A stretch of 64,000 nt of DNA from JAVKFF01 sp040226215 (lineage in GTDB: Bacteria > Pseudomonadota > Alphaproteobacteria > DSM-16000 > Inquilinaceae), in assembly GCA_040226215.1 (NCBI GenBank), contig JAVKFF010000147.1, positions 19,491 to 83,490 on the forward strand, in the 5' to 3' direction. The position numbers were made by a program, and so were the translations under genes. Position 1 is the stretch's first letter; every line of letters begins with the position of its first letter. This document shows positions 36,708 to 45,560 of this stretch, in pieces. Under the pieces are notes generated by a model that was not told where the DNA came from, ran no database searches, and worked only from the letters and a program-made list of their open reading frames with translations.

Positions 36708-36849
36708 CGGCTGACCGTCCTCTGCGACAGGTCGGACCACAACCGACAACCCCAGCCTTGCCCCCATCCAATCGGGCCTGCTGCATTGCAATACAGGGGT
36801 GTGCGCGCCATCATTGGCGGCGACCGGAACGCGCGTCATTCTTCATGTC

Positions 36850-37587
36850 ATGGACGATAGCAGCGAGACCCCGACCCAAAGGACACCAGCGACCGCCGCC
36901 TCGCCGATCACCCGCGAGAGCCTGAAGAACGGCGTCATCGCCGAGATGATCCGGCGGCACGATTCGAGCCTGCGCCTGCTGACCGACGCGGAGCGCGCCG
37001 CCTCTCTGGAGGCGACGCTGGCGGCGGGGCCGGTGTCCGGCTGGCGTGGCGGCGATGTCTGGGTCTTCGGGTATGGGTCGCTGATCTGGAACCCGGCCTT
37101 CCATTTCGTCGAGCGCCGGCATGCGCGCATCCACGGCTATCATCGGCGATTCTGCCTGTGGACGCCGCTCGGCCGCGGCACGCCGGACAATCCGGGGCTG
37201 ATGCTGGGGCTCGAGCCTGGCGGGTCCTGCCACGGCGTCGTCTTCCGCATCGCCGAAGCGGCGGTGCGCGAGGAACTCGAGATCGTCTGGCGCCGCGAGA
37301 TGGTGGCCGGCTCGTACCGGCCGACATGGGTCACCGCGCTGACGGGGGGACGCCGGGTGCCCGCCATCACCTTCGTGATGAACCGCCGGAACGAGCGCTA
37401 TTCGGGGCGACTCGAAGAGGAGCGGGTGGTGCGCACCCTGTCGACCGCCTGCGGTCAGCTCGGCTCCTGCCGCGACTACCTGTTCAACACCGTCGAGCAT
37501 CTCGACGAGATGGGCATCCGCGACCGTCACCTGCACCGGCTCTACCAGCAGGTGCGCGCGGTGGCGCCACGAAGCGCCACACCATGA
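36850..37587 (+). CDS. chaC: Gamma-glutamylcyclotransferase, ChaC family
   Basis: A 245-aa enzyme expected to cleave glutathione to 5-oxoproline and Cys-Gly in the cytoplasm. The family signature VFGYGSLIWNPAFHF (~75) forms the active-site loop. Downstream motifs are HGYHRRFCLWTPLGRGTPDNPGLMLGL, HGVVFRI, and NTVEHLDEMGIRDRHLHRLYQQV. The start ATG at 36850 gives MDDSSETPTQ; a longer form from 36799 is possible but would add a non-conserved stretch. The stop codon sits at the edge of the minus-strand rpmE terminator. Confidence 0.9.
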   Translation: MDDSSETPTQRTPATAASPITRESLKNGVIAEMIRRHDSSLRLLTDAERAASLEATLAAGPVSGWRGGDVWVFGYGSLIWNPAFHFVERRHARIHGYHRRFCLWTPLGRGTPDNPGLMLGLEPGGSCHGVVFRIAEAAVREELEIVWRREMVAGSYRPTWVTALTGGRRVPAITFVMNRRNERYSGRLEEERVVRTLSTACGQLGSCRDYLFNTVEHLDEMGIRDRHLHRLYQQVRAVAPRSATP

Positions 37588-37619
37588 AAAAAGGCGCCGC
37601 CGGGCTCGGCAGCGCCTTT
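37587..37619 (-). terminator. Terminator of rpmE
   Basis: The stem 37590-37597 with 37612-37619 extends into an inner GCCG/CGGC stem. It ends in U6 on the minus strand, 35 bp after the rpmE stop. It also overlaps the end of chaC, so it may limit convergent read-through. Confidence 0.85.
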
Positions 37620-37653
37620 CGGTCGTGTCGTCGCCGGGCCCGAAGGCGAACGG

Positions 37654-37881
37654 CTACTTCTTCAGGCCGAACTGGCCGAACTTCTTGTTGAACTTGGCCA
37701 CCTGGCCGGCCTCGCGCAGCAGGTTCTTGTTGGAACCCGTCCAGGCGGGGTGGGTCTTGGGGTCGATGTCGAGACGCAGCGTGTCGCCCGCCGAGCCCAT
37801 GGTCGAGCGCGTCTTGAACTCGCTGCCATCGGTCATGACGACCGTGATCTCGTGATAGTCGGGATGGATATCCGCCTTCAT
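37654..37881 (-). CDS. rpmE: 50S ribosomal protein L31, zinc-independent type
   Basis: A 75-aa L31 beginning MKADIHPDYHEITVVMTDGS and ending NKKFGQFGLKK. It has no cysteines, so it is the C-minus (zinc-free) form; zinc-binding L31 carries a CxxC near residue 16. L31 bridges the ribosomal subunits. It is monocistronic, with its own terminator. Confidence 0.96.
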   Translation of the reverse strand: MKADIHPDYHEITVVMTDGSEFKTRSTMGSAGDTLRLDIDPKTHPAWTGSNKNLLREAGQVAKFNKKFGQFGLKK

Positions 37882-38062
37882 GGCTCTCGTCCTGCCGGAA
37901 AATGCGAGCCGGGCTTATAGCCGAGCGCGACCGGCCGCGCAACCCCGGGACGGCGCTGCGACCCTGCGTTCATTGCAGTGCGGATATCCGCCCGCTATAC
38001 CGCCCGCATGAACATGGAGACGACAGGGCGCGCGACGGTCGCGACCGACGGGACCGGCCGGC

Positions 38063-39883
38063 GTGGCTAGGCGGGACGCGCGTCTGGGCGTGCTGACGGC
38101 GCAGGGTGACCGCGGTCGGGCCCGCAACCTGCGTCCGATGGCCAGGCTGCTGCCCTATCTGCGGCCGCACCGCCGCGCTGTGACCGGCGCGTTCGTCGCG
38201 CTCGTCCTCGCCGCCCTCATGGTGCTGGCGTTGGGGCGCGGGCTGCAGGCACTTATCGACTATGGCTTCCCCGCCGAGGTGACCGCACCGCTCGACCAGG
38301 CGCTGGCGGTGATGCTGGTCTTCGTCGTCGGTCTCGCCGTCGCCTCCTTCGCGCGCTACTACCTGGTCGCCTATGTCGGCGAGCGGGTGGCCGCCGATCT
38401 GCGCCGCGACGTCTTCGACAACGTGCTGCGCCTCGACGTCGGCACGTTCGAGACGACGCGAACCTCGGAGATCATCTCGCGGCTGACCGCCGACATGTCG
38501 GTGGTGCAACTGGTCACCGCCGCCTCGGTCTCGGTGCTGCTGCGCAACGCGCTGATGCTGGCCGGCGGCCTGATCCTGCTCGTCGTCACCTCACCGAAGC
38601 TGACCGGGCTGGTGGCGCTGGTCATCCCCCTGGTGCTGGTCCCCATCCTGGTCTTCGGGCGTCAGGTCCGGCGGCACAGCCGGGCGGCCCAGGACCGGCT
38701 GGCCGATGTCGGCGCCGTGGTGGACGAGAGCCTGGTGGGCGTGCGCACGGTGCAGGCCTTCGGCCAGGAGGACCGCGTCGGCCGACGCATGGGCGACCGT
38801 GTGGAGGACGCCGTCAACACCACCATGAAACACGTCCGGGCCCGTGCGCTGATGAGCGCCACGGTGATCCTGCTGGTCTTCGGCGCCGTCGGTGTCGTGC
38901 TGTGGATCGGCGGCGTCGACGTCATCGAGGGTCGCATGACGGCCGGCGAGCTCTCCGCGTTCATCTTCTATGCCGTGCTCGTCGCCGCTTCGGCCGGTGC
39001 CCTGTCGGAGACCACGGGCGAGTTGCAGCGTGCGGCCGGCGCGGCGGAACGACTGTTCGAGCTGCTCGACCGCCGGCCGGCGGTGACGGTGCCGGCCGAG
39101 CCCGTGCCCCTGCCCGAGCCGCCGCAGGGCCGCGTGCGCTTCACCGGCGTGACCTTCCACTATCCTTCGCGTCCCGAGCAGTCGGCGCTCGCCGACTTCG
39201 ACCTCGACGTCCCCGCCGGTGGCTCGGTCGCCCTGGTTGGGCCCTCGGGCGCGGGCAAGTCGACGGTCTTCCAGCTGCTGCTGCGCTACTACGATCCCGA
39301 CGCGGGCACGATCGAGATCGACGGCGTCGACCTGCGGCGCAGCGATCCCGCCGCCGCCCGCAGCCGCCTCGGCCTGGTGCCGCAGGACCCGGTGATCTTC
39401 TCCGCCGATATCGCCGAGAACATCCGCTTCGGCCGGCCGGACGCCTCGGACGAGGAAGTGCGGCAGGCGGCCGTCGCCGCGCATGCGCTCGGCTTCATCG
39501 AGGAACTGCCGGACGGATTCGCGACATTCGTGGGCGAGCGCGGCGTGCGGCTGTCCGGCGGGCCGCGCCAGCGCATCGCCATCGCCCGGGCGATCCTCGT
39601 CGATCCGCCGATCCTGCTGCTCGACGAGGCGACCTCGGCCCTCGACGCGGAGAGCGAACGCGCGGTGCAGAACGCCATCGCCGCGCTGATGAAGGACCGC
39701 TCGACCATCGTCATCGCCCACCGGCTGGCCACGGTGCGCCATGTCGACCGTATCGTGGTGATGGATCACGGCCGCACTGTGGAAAGTGGCGACCACGCCA
39801 CGCTCCTCGCCGCCGACGGCCTCTATGCCCGCCTCGCCCGCCTGCAGTTCACCGACGCCGCCGAGGCCCGGGCGGCGGAGTAG
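38063..39883 (+). CDS. ABC exporter (MsbA-related, fused permease-ATPase)
   Basis: A 606-aa half-transporter with six transmembrane helices (~35-330) and a C-terminal ATPase. Walker A is GPSGAGKS (~394), Q-loop LVPQDPVIFS, Walker B ILLLDEATSALD, and the switch His lies in IAHRLATVRH. The ABC signature reads LSGGPRQR where LSGGQRQR is expected: proline replaces the conserved glutamine. The substrate is unknown; relatives export lipids or drugs. The start is taken as GTG at 38063; ATG at 38138 (MARLLPYLRPHRR) is an alternative just before the first helix. It is bracketed by two inverted REP pairs. Confidence 0.9.
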   Translation: MARRDARLGVLTAQGDRGRARNLRPMARLLPYLRPHRRAVTGAFVALVLAALMVLALGRGLQALIDYGFPAEVTAPLDQALAVMLVFVVGLAVASFARYYLVAYVGERVAADLRRDVFDNVLRLDVGTFETTRTSEIISRLTADMSVVQLVTAASVSVLLRNALMLAGGLILLVVTSPKLTGLVALVIPLVLVPILVFGRQVRRHSRAAQDRLADVGAVVDESLVGVRTVQAFGQEDRVGRRMGDRVEDAVNTTMKHVRARALMSATVILLVFGAVGVVLWIGGVDVIEGRMTAGELSAFIFYAVLVAASAGALSETTGELQRAAGAAERLFELLDRRPAVTVPAEPVPLPEPPQGRVRFTGVTFHYPSRPEQSALADFDLDVPAGGSVALVGPSGAGKSTVFQLLLRYYDPDAGTIEIDGVDLRRSDPAAARSRLGLVPQDPVIFSADIAENIRFGRPDASDEEVRQAAVAAHALGFIEELPDGFATFVGERGVRLSGGPRQRIAIARAILVDPPILLLDEATSALDAESERAVQNAIAALMKDRSTIVIAHRLATVRHVDRIVVMDHGRTVESGDHATLLAADGLYARLARLQFTDAAEARAAE

Positions 39884-39906
39884 GGGCGGGCGAAGACGGG
39901 CGGCCG

Positions 39907-40033
39907 GTCCCGGGTCTGCGAAGTGGCACTTCGCGCCGCATCGCGCACGGGACGACAGCATGCTGACTACAGAAATCTTCCCCGTCGTCCCGTGCGCAGC
40001 GCAGCACGAAGTGATGCGCTGCAGACCCGGGAC
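39907..40033. repeat. REP pair (BIME-like), copy 2
   Basis: Two 50-bp units in opposite orientation (39907-39956 and 39984-40033), 27 bp apart. The first unit, reverse-complemented, differs from 36658-36707 at only 2 of 50 positions. The second resembles the complement of 36580-36629 (about 42 of 50). The whole is therefore an inverted copy of the 36.6-kb pair. Confidence 0.85.
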
Positions 40034-40063
40034 CGGCTGCCCGTCTTCGCCCGAGGCGCCGTT

Positions 40064-42871
40064 TCAACGCTGATCGATGCGGATCTCGATGCGGCGATTC
40101 TGGCCGCGGCCTTCTGACGTGTCGTTGGTGGCGATCGGGCGGTGCTCGCCGAAGCCGGCCGCCACCAGCCGATCGGGCGGCAGGCCCTCTGCGATCAGGA
40201 ACTCCACCACGGAGACCGCGCGGGCGGTCGAGAGCTCCCAGTTGGAGGCGAACTGGTCGTTGCTGATCGGGATGTTGTCGGTGTGTCCGTCGACGCGCAG
40301 CACCCAGTCGACATCGGGCGGAAGCTGGTTCGTGACGTCCTGCAGCGTGGCGGCGATGTCGCGCATGCGCTCCAGGCCGCTGGCGCGCAGATCGGCCGAG
40401 CCGAGATCGAACAGCAGTTCGGACTGCAGCACGAAGCGGTCGCCGACGATGCGGATGTCCTCGCGGTCGCCGATGATCTCGCGCACCTCTCCGAAGAACT
40501 CCGAACGGTACTGGCTGAGTTCCTCCACCTGGCGGACCAGCGCCATGTTGAGCCGGCCGCGCAGGTTGGCGATCTCGATATCCTGGTCGCCCACCAGCGA
40601 TTCCGAGGCTGCCAGCAGGGCCTCGACCTCCTCCAGTTCGGCCCGGAGGTTGGCGATTTCCAGGTTGAGGAGCTGCATGCGGCTTTCCGAGAGGTCGAGA
40701 TCGTCGGCCCGCGCCGCGAGATCCTCCGCCTGCGTGTCGAGCTGCAACAGCAGTTCGTCGATGCGTTGCTCGCGCACGGCGATTTCCTCCTGCGCCAGCA
40801 TGGTGCGCTCCTCGGCCCCGGCCAGCTCAGCTTCGAGCGCCAGGGAGCGGTCGCGAACCTGGCCTAGTTCCTCCAGCAGCTGGTCGCGTTCGGCCTGGGT
40901 ATCCTGCAAGGCGGCCACCAGGCTTTCCGCGTCGCCGGCCTGCGCCTCCAGCGCCGCCACGGTCTCCTCCAGCGAGGCGATCCTGGAGTCGCGCCGGGCG
41001 AGCGCCGCCAACAGTCCGTCGCGTTCTTCCGCCGACAGGGCGAGCGCCGCCTCGATCTCCTGACGGGCTTCCGCCGCCTGGTCGGCGTTCTCTTCCGCGG
41101 CGGCGAGTTGATCCTCGAGCGCGGTGATCCGCGCGGCCTGCACGGACAGCCGGTCCTGCAGCTGGTCGCGCTCGGCAAGCGCGGCGTTCAGCGCCGTCTC
41201 GCTCTCGTTCCGCGCCGATGTCGCCTCGGCCATGCTGGTGCTGAGCGTGGACAGGCTGGTCTGGAGACTGGCGATTGTGGCGTTGCGCTCCGCCAGGTCG
41301 ACAAGCAGGCGGTCGCGCTCCTGCTGGGTCTGCTGCAGCACGGTGGCGATGTCCTGCTGCGCCTCGGAGGCGGTGCTCACCTCGTCGCGGATCTGGGCCA
41401 CCGTGTCCTCGAGCGCCGTGATCCGGTTCTCGCGCGCCTCGATCACCTGCAGCAGGCGATCGCGCTCGTCGATGGTCGCGTCGAGGGTCTCGCCAAGCTC
41501 GGCGATCTCGGTCTCCTGGCGGCTCAGCGCCTGGTTCTGGTCGCCGATGGTCCGGCGCAGCTCCGTGATCGTCGCCTCGCTCTCGGCCAGATCGCGCAGC
41601 AGCAGGTCGCGTTCCTCGGTGGTGAGGGAGAGGCTCTCGTTCAGGTCGGCACGGGCGGTCTCCACCTGTCCGAGCTCGCCTTCCAGGCTGGCGATGCGTT
41701 CCTCAAGCCGGACGATCTCGGCATTGAGGCGCCCGAGATCGGCGAGCAGGCGGCCCAGCTCGGTCTCGCTCAGGCTGAGGGACTGGGCCAGCTGGTCGCG
41801 CTCGCCGCGCACCGCCTCGACCTCGCCAGAGAGGTCGGCGACCGTGCTCTCCAGACCCGCGATCCGCTCCTCGCGATCGGCCAGCAGGCCGCGCAACTCC
41901 GCGATCTCCTCCTCGCGCAGGTCCAGGCTGCTGGTGAGATCGGCACTTTCGGCCGTCCGCTCCGCCAGTCCGCTCTCCAGCTCCGCGATGGACTGGCGGG
42001 CAAAGGCGAGATCGCCGGTGAGCGCATCGTTGGTCTGGCGTGCCTCGGCGAGATTGGCGGTCAGCTGGTCGATGGCGTCGCGTGCCGCCTGGAGGTCGTC
42101 GCCAATCGCCGCGTTCTCGTCGCGGACGCTTGCCAGGTCCCCGGTCAGCGCCGCCGTGGTCTGCCGCTCGGCCTCCAGATCGGCACCGAGCGCGGTATTG
42201 GTCGCCCTGGCTTCCTCCAGGCTGCCGCGCAGCGTGGTGGACAGCCGGATCTGCTCGTCGAGCTCCAGGCCCAGCTGTTCGGCCTGGCTGCGGCTGGCTT
42301 CCAGCGCCTGGGAAAGCCGGGCGACATCGATCTCGAGCTCCTGGCGAACGGCGCGCAGCGCCTCGATGTCCTGCCGCAGGCTCGCCATTTCGCGCAGCTG
42401 GTCGGCGATCGTCGTCTCGCGTTCGTCAAGCGCGGCCATCGCCTGGTCGAGCTGGGTGTCGATGCCACGGGAGGATTCCGTCAGGTCATCGACACGGGTC
42501 AGCGCACTCGCGAGCTGGCCCTCGGCCAGCACGGCCCGGCGCGTCGTTTCCTCGACCTGGTTGGCCAGGCGGTCGCGCTCGGCCACGGTCGCCTGCAGGT
42601 CGACCGACATCTGGGCGAAGCGGTCGCGCAGCTCCGCGCTCTCCTCGCGCTCAAGCGCCAGCAGGTCCGACAGTTCGTCGATCTGGCGGTTGAGCTGGCT
42701 GACCATCTCCTCCCGGCCGGTCAGCATGTTGGACAGGTAGAACTGCGCCACCATGAACACCAGCAGGATGAAGATCACCACCATCAGCAGCGCCGACAGG
42801 GCGTCGACGAAGCCGGGCCAGATCTCACCCTGATCGCGGGCCGTCCGCCGCCGGCCGCCGAAGGCGCTCAT
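40064..42871 (-). CDS. Giant coiled-coil MotB/OmpA-like peptidoglycan-binding protein
   Basis: A 935-aa envelope protein built like a MotB/TolR-type subunit. It has a short cytoplasmic N-terminus and a single transmembrane helix (~20-46, WPGFVDALSALLMVVIF) with Asp23 at the place of the proton-carrying Asp of MotB. An uninterrupted coiled coil of ~740 residues (52-790) follows, then an OmpA-type peptidoglycan-binding domain (~805-935, VDGHTDNIPIS and the terminal RGQNRRIEIRIDQR). The coil shows exact periodicities: nine 14-residue units at 220-345, and ERD-starting units 49 residues apart at 420, 469, 518, 567 and 616. It starts 45 bp after the MotA-like gene stop, as an operon. Families alike are annotated only as peptidoglycan-binding proteins. 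Confidence 0.9.
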   Translation of the reverse strand: MSAFGGRRRTARDQGEIWPGFVDALSALLMVVIFILLVFMVAQFYLSNMLTGREEMVSQLNRQIDELSDLLALEREESAELRDRFAQMSVDLQATVAERDRLANQVEETTRRAVLAEGQLASALTRVDDLTESSRGIDTQLDQAMAALDERETTIADQLREMASLRQDIEALRAVRQELEIDVARLSQALEASRSQAEQLGLELDEQIRLSTTLRGSLEEARATNTALGADLEAERQTTAALTGDLASVRDENAAIGDDLQAARDAIDQLTANLAEARQTNDALTGDLAFARQSIAELESGLAERTAESADLTSSLDLREEEIAELRGLLADREERIAGLESTVADLSGEVEAVRGERDQLAQSLSLSETELGRLLADLGRLNAEIVRLEERIASLEGELGQVETARADLNESLSLTTEERDLLLRDLAESEATITELRRTIGDQNQALSRQETEIAELGETLDATIDERDRLLQVIEARENRITALEDTVAQIRDEVSTASEAQQDIATVLQQTQQERDRLLVDLAERNATIASLQTSLSTLSTSMAEATSARNESETALNAALAERDQLQDRLSVQAARITALEDQLAAAEENADQAAEARQEIEAALALSAEERDGLLAALARRDSRIASLEETVAALEAQAGDAESLVAALQDTQAERDQLLEELGQVRDRSLALEAELAGAEERTMLAQEEIAVREQRIDELLLQLDTQAEDLAARADDLDLSESRMQLLNLEIANLRAELEEVEALLAASESLVGDQDIEIANLRGRLNMALVRQVEELSQYRSEFFGEVREIIGDREDIRIVGDRFVLQSELLFDLGSADLRASGLERMRDIAATLQDVTNQLPPDVDWVLRVDGHTDNIPISNDQFASNWELSTARAVSVVEFLIAEGLPPDRLVAAGFGEHRPIATNDTSEGRGQNRRIEIRIDQR

Positions 42872-42916
42872 GCGTCAGCATCCCGGGTCATGGCGTCAGC
42901 AAGCCCTCGATCCCGC

Positions 42917-44092
42917 TCACTCCCGCTCCTCGGGTGCAGGTTCCTCGGCGATTGCGGCGATCGTGCGGGTGAGGACCTGTATGTCCTCGCGCACCTCGTT
43001 GGAGAGGCGCGTGCGCCCGTCCTCGATCGCCTCGGCGAGCGCGGCCAGCCGGTTGTCGATGCTGGCGAGGCGCTGGCGGCTTTCCTCGTCCAGCGTGCCC
43101 GGCTGGTTCTGCAGCACCTCGACCAGCCGGGCGATGATCGGCTGCAGCGCCGCCGTCATGTCCGCCGCCTTCAGCGCCGCGACCTGCTGATTGCGCACCT
43201 GGTCGGTCATCTCGGCCAGCCGGTTGGCGATGTCGAGCTGCGCCTGCGCGCCCTTGCTCTGGCGCTCCTCCATGTCGACCACCGCCTGGGCGAGCTGGTT
43301 CATGTTCTCCGAGGTCTGCTCGACCAGGGCGCGCAGATAGGCGGGCAGGGTGATGCTGGCATCGCCGCCCTCCAGGCCGCCGCCGCCGCCGGTCAGCCGG
43401 ACCGATGAGGACAGCCAGTCCTCCAGGTCGTTGTAGAAGCGGTTCTGCGCCTGACCCGACTGCAGTTCGAGAAAGCCCAGAATCAGCGAACCGGCGAGAC
43501 CGAACAGGGAGGACGAGAAGGCCGTGCCCATGCCCGACAGCGGCGCCTCCAGCCCCGCCTGAAGATCGCCGAAAACGATGGCGAGGTCGCCGGTGTCGGT
43601 CGACAGGTCGCGGATCACGTCGCCGACCGCGCCGATGGTCTGCAGCAGCCCCCAGAACGTGCCCAGCAGGCCGAGGAAGATCAGCAGGCCGATCAGATAG
43701 CGCGAGATCTCCCGTCCCTCGGCCATGCGCGACTGGATGCCGTCCAGCACCGAGCGCATGGACTGTGCGGAGATCGCCATGCGGCCGCGCTGGTCGCGCA
43801 GCATGGAGGCCAGCGGCGCCAGCAGGCGCGGCTGGGCGAGGTGACCGCTGGCCCGCGGCTGGTTCGAGCGCATGTTCTCGATCCAGTCGACCTCCGGATT
43901 GATCGCGATCACCAGCCGGAAGGTATAGGCGATGCCGACCAGAAGGAGGGCGATGATGACGCCGTTGAGCACCGGATTCGCCATGAAGACCTGGGCGAGG
44001 CCGGCACCGAGCAGAATGGTGCAGACGACGATCACGGCCCCGACGAAAATCGACATACGGGTCAGGTAGCGCCCGGGGCGCGACATCCTCAT
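42917..44092 (-). CDS. MotA/TolQ/ExbB-family proton channel protein
   Basis: A 391-aa inner-membrane protein. Four helices are visible: ~14-37, 41-63, 130-155 (ISRYLIGLLIFLGLLGTFWGLL) and 188-212 (GMGTAFSSSLFGLAGSLILGF). The last two carry the small-residue and Thr-rich faces of the MotA/TolQ/ExbB pore. A ~65-residue cytoplasmic domain lies between helices 2 and 3. After helix 4 comes a ~175-residue cytoplasmic tail, largely helical (MEERQSKGAQAQLDIANRL, RQRLASIDNRLAALAEAIED). It is the expected stator partner of the downstream MotB-like protein. Confidence 0.9.
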   Translation of the reverse strand: MRMSRPGRYLTRMSIFVGAVIVVCTILLGAGLAQVFMANPVLNGVIIALLLVGIAYTFRLVIAINPEVDWIENMRSNQPRASGHLAQPRLLAPLASMLRDQRGRMAISAQSMRSVLDGIQSRMAEGREISRYLIGLLIFLGLLGTFWGLLQTIGAVGDVIRDLSTDTGDLAIVFGDLQAGLEAPLSGMGTAFSSSLFGLAGSLILGFLELQSGQAQNRFYNDLEDWLSSSVRLTGGGGGLEGGDASITLPAYLRALVEQTSENMNQLAQAVVDMEERQSKGAQAQLDIANRLAEMTDQVRNQQVAALKAADMTAALQPIIARLVEVLQNQPGTLDEESRQRLASIDNRLAALAEAIEDGRTRLSNEVREDIQVLTRTIAAIAEEPAPEERE

Positions 44093-44156
44093 CCTCCTCT
44101 TCGGGGGAGACTAGCGTCGGTTGAGGGGATGACGGTGCCGTCTGGCGGCCACCCCG

Positions 44157-45449
44157 TCAATTGGTGAAGACGAGATCGACCCGGTCGCGCGGCTCGCCTT
44201 CGGCCGTATCGCCGAGGGCCCGGATATCGATCCGGGTGGAGCGGATGCCCCGGTCGAGCAGGAAGGTGCGGATGGTCAGGGCACGGTTCAGCGACAGGCG
44301 CCGTGCATCCGACCCGCGATCGACGCTGGACTGCGCATAGGCCCTAACCTGGATCGTCTGCTCCGGATTGTCGATCAGCCGCTGGGCCAGACCGTTGAGC
44401 AGGCTTCCGGCCGCCGTGCTGAGCGCATCGCTGCCCGGGTCGAACAGCAGGCGATAGCCCGGCATGTCCGGGATCTGGCCGATGGTCTCGCCCGGACCCG
44501 GCGGCTGGCCGGAGGCGGCCTGGGGCGCCCCGACGTCATCCTCGTCGAGTGGGTCGAGGGCACCGGCGATCACCTCGTCCGGGGCCTCGTCCGCCGGCGT
44601 CTGCCCGGGCGGCACGGCTAGCGAAGGCGGCTGGGTCAGCGGACGGTCGGCCTCACGCAGTGGCGGCGGCGCATTGGCAGTCGACTCCGCCGTCGACGCC
44701 GGTGGCGGCAGGGACGTGGCCGCGCCGCCATTGCCGGCCGATGCGGGAGGCTGCCCGTTGTCGCTCGCCTCCGCCGACGAAGCGCCGCCCTGGGCGGCAT
44801 CGGCGGCATCGCTGGACGACTGCGGCTCCGGCGGAACGGGGGGCGGCGCTGGTTGCTCTGTTGGCTGCGCTTCCGGGCGTGCCTCTGGAGGTGCCGCCGG
44901 CGGCGGCGTGCTGTCGGCAGCCGGCGCAGCCGCCGGTGCGCCGCCGGTCCGCGGACCCTCGGTGACGGTGGCTCCGGCCGTGGTGACCGGCTGCGCTGCG
45001 TCCGGCGAAGGCGTCGTAGGCGGCGGTGTAGGCGGCGGCGGGACGGGCGGCGCGACGGTGGCGGCAGCCGTGGCGGCAGGCGCCGGCACGAGCGGCTGCG
45101 GCGGCGCGACGGCCAGGGATGGTCCTGTCTGGCGCGGCGGAGCGCTGGCGGTGGCGGGTGGCGCTACGGGCGCGGGCGCCTGCGGCGGTGGGGCGAGCAG
45201 TGGCGCGCCCGTGCCGGAGGGTGGCCATTCGATATTCGGGCTGCGTGACGGTCCGAGGTCGTTGAGCACGCCCAGATTGACCGTGACCCCGGTAGGTGCG
45301 CCGCCGATGACGACTTGCGCCCGGGCGGCGGTGTCAAGCGGCGACAGACCGCCGGCCATCGCCAAAACGACCCCCAGGGTCGCGGCCGGGACAGCGGTCT
45401 TCAGGCCCGCCCGCTGCCGACGGACCGACCGGGAACGATTCGCGGTCAT
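44157..45449 (-). CDS. OmpA-domain protein with long Pro/Ala-rich linker
   Basis: A 430-aa envelope protein: signal or anchor segment ~18-44 (AVPAATLGVVLAMAGG, then TAARAQ), a ~250-residue Pro/Ala/Thr-rich disordered linker (75-325), and a C-terminal OmpA-like domain (~330-430, LLFDPGSDALSTAAGSLLNGLAQRL, AYAQSSVDRGSDARRLSLNRALTIRTFL, PRDRVDLVFTN). The linker could span the periplasm. It lies 64 bp upstream of the MotA-like gene on the same strand and may form part of the same envelope complex. Confidence 0.85.
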   Translation of the reverse strand: MTANRSRSVRRQRAGLKTAVPAATLGVVLAMAGGLSPLDTAARAQVVIGGAPTGVTVNLGVLNDLGPSRSPNIEWPPSGTGAPLLAPPPQAPAPVAPPATASAPPRQTGPSLAVAPPQPLVPAPAATAAATVAPPVPPPPTPPPTTPSPDAAQPVTTAGATVTEGPRTGGAPAAAPAADSTPPPAAPPEARPEAQPTEQPAPPPVPPEPQSSSDAADAAQGGASSAEASDNGQPPASAGNGGAATSLPPPASTAESTANAPPPLREADRPLTQPPSLAVPPGQTPADEAPDEVIAGALDPLDEDDVGAPQAASGQPPGPGETIGQIPDMPGYRLLFDPGSDALSTAAGSLLNGLAQRLIDNPEQTIQVRAYAQSSVDRGSDARRLSLNRALTIRTFLLDRGIRSTRIDIRALGDTAEGEPRDRVDLVFTN

Positions 45450-45560
45450 GACCAGGTGCTCCCCTTGCCACGGTCGAGCCCACGCGTCGGATTACGCGAG
45501 GAAACCGGTCATGAACATACAAGATAGGTGGATTCTTTCACAACCGGCTTCAACGATGGT

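Noticed and set aside
40064..44092. MotA-like plus OmpA/MotB-like pair as a Zorya anti-phage system (ZorAB)
   Set aside because: ZorC/ZorD or ZorE effectors are absent; neighbours are housekeeping genes (efp, inositol monophosphatase, an ABC exporter), and the long coil is in the B subunit, whereas in Zorya it is in ZorA.
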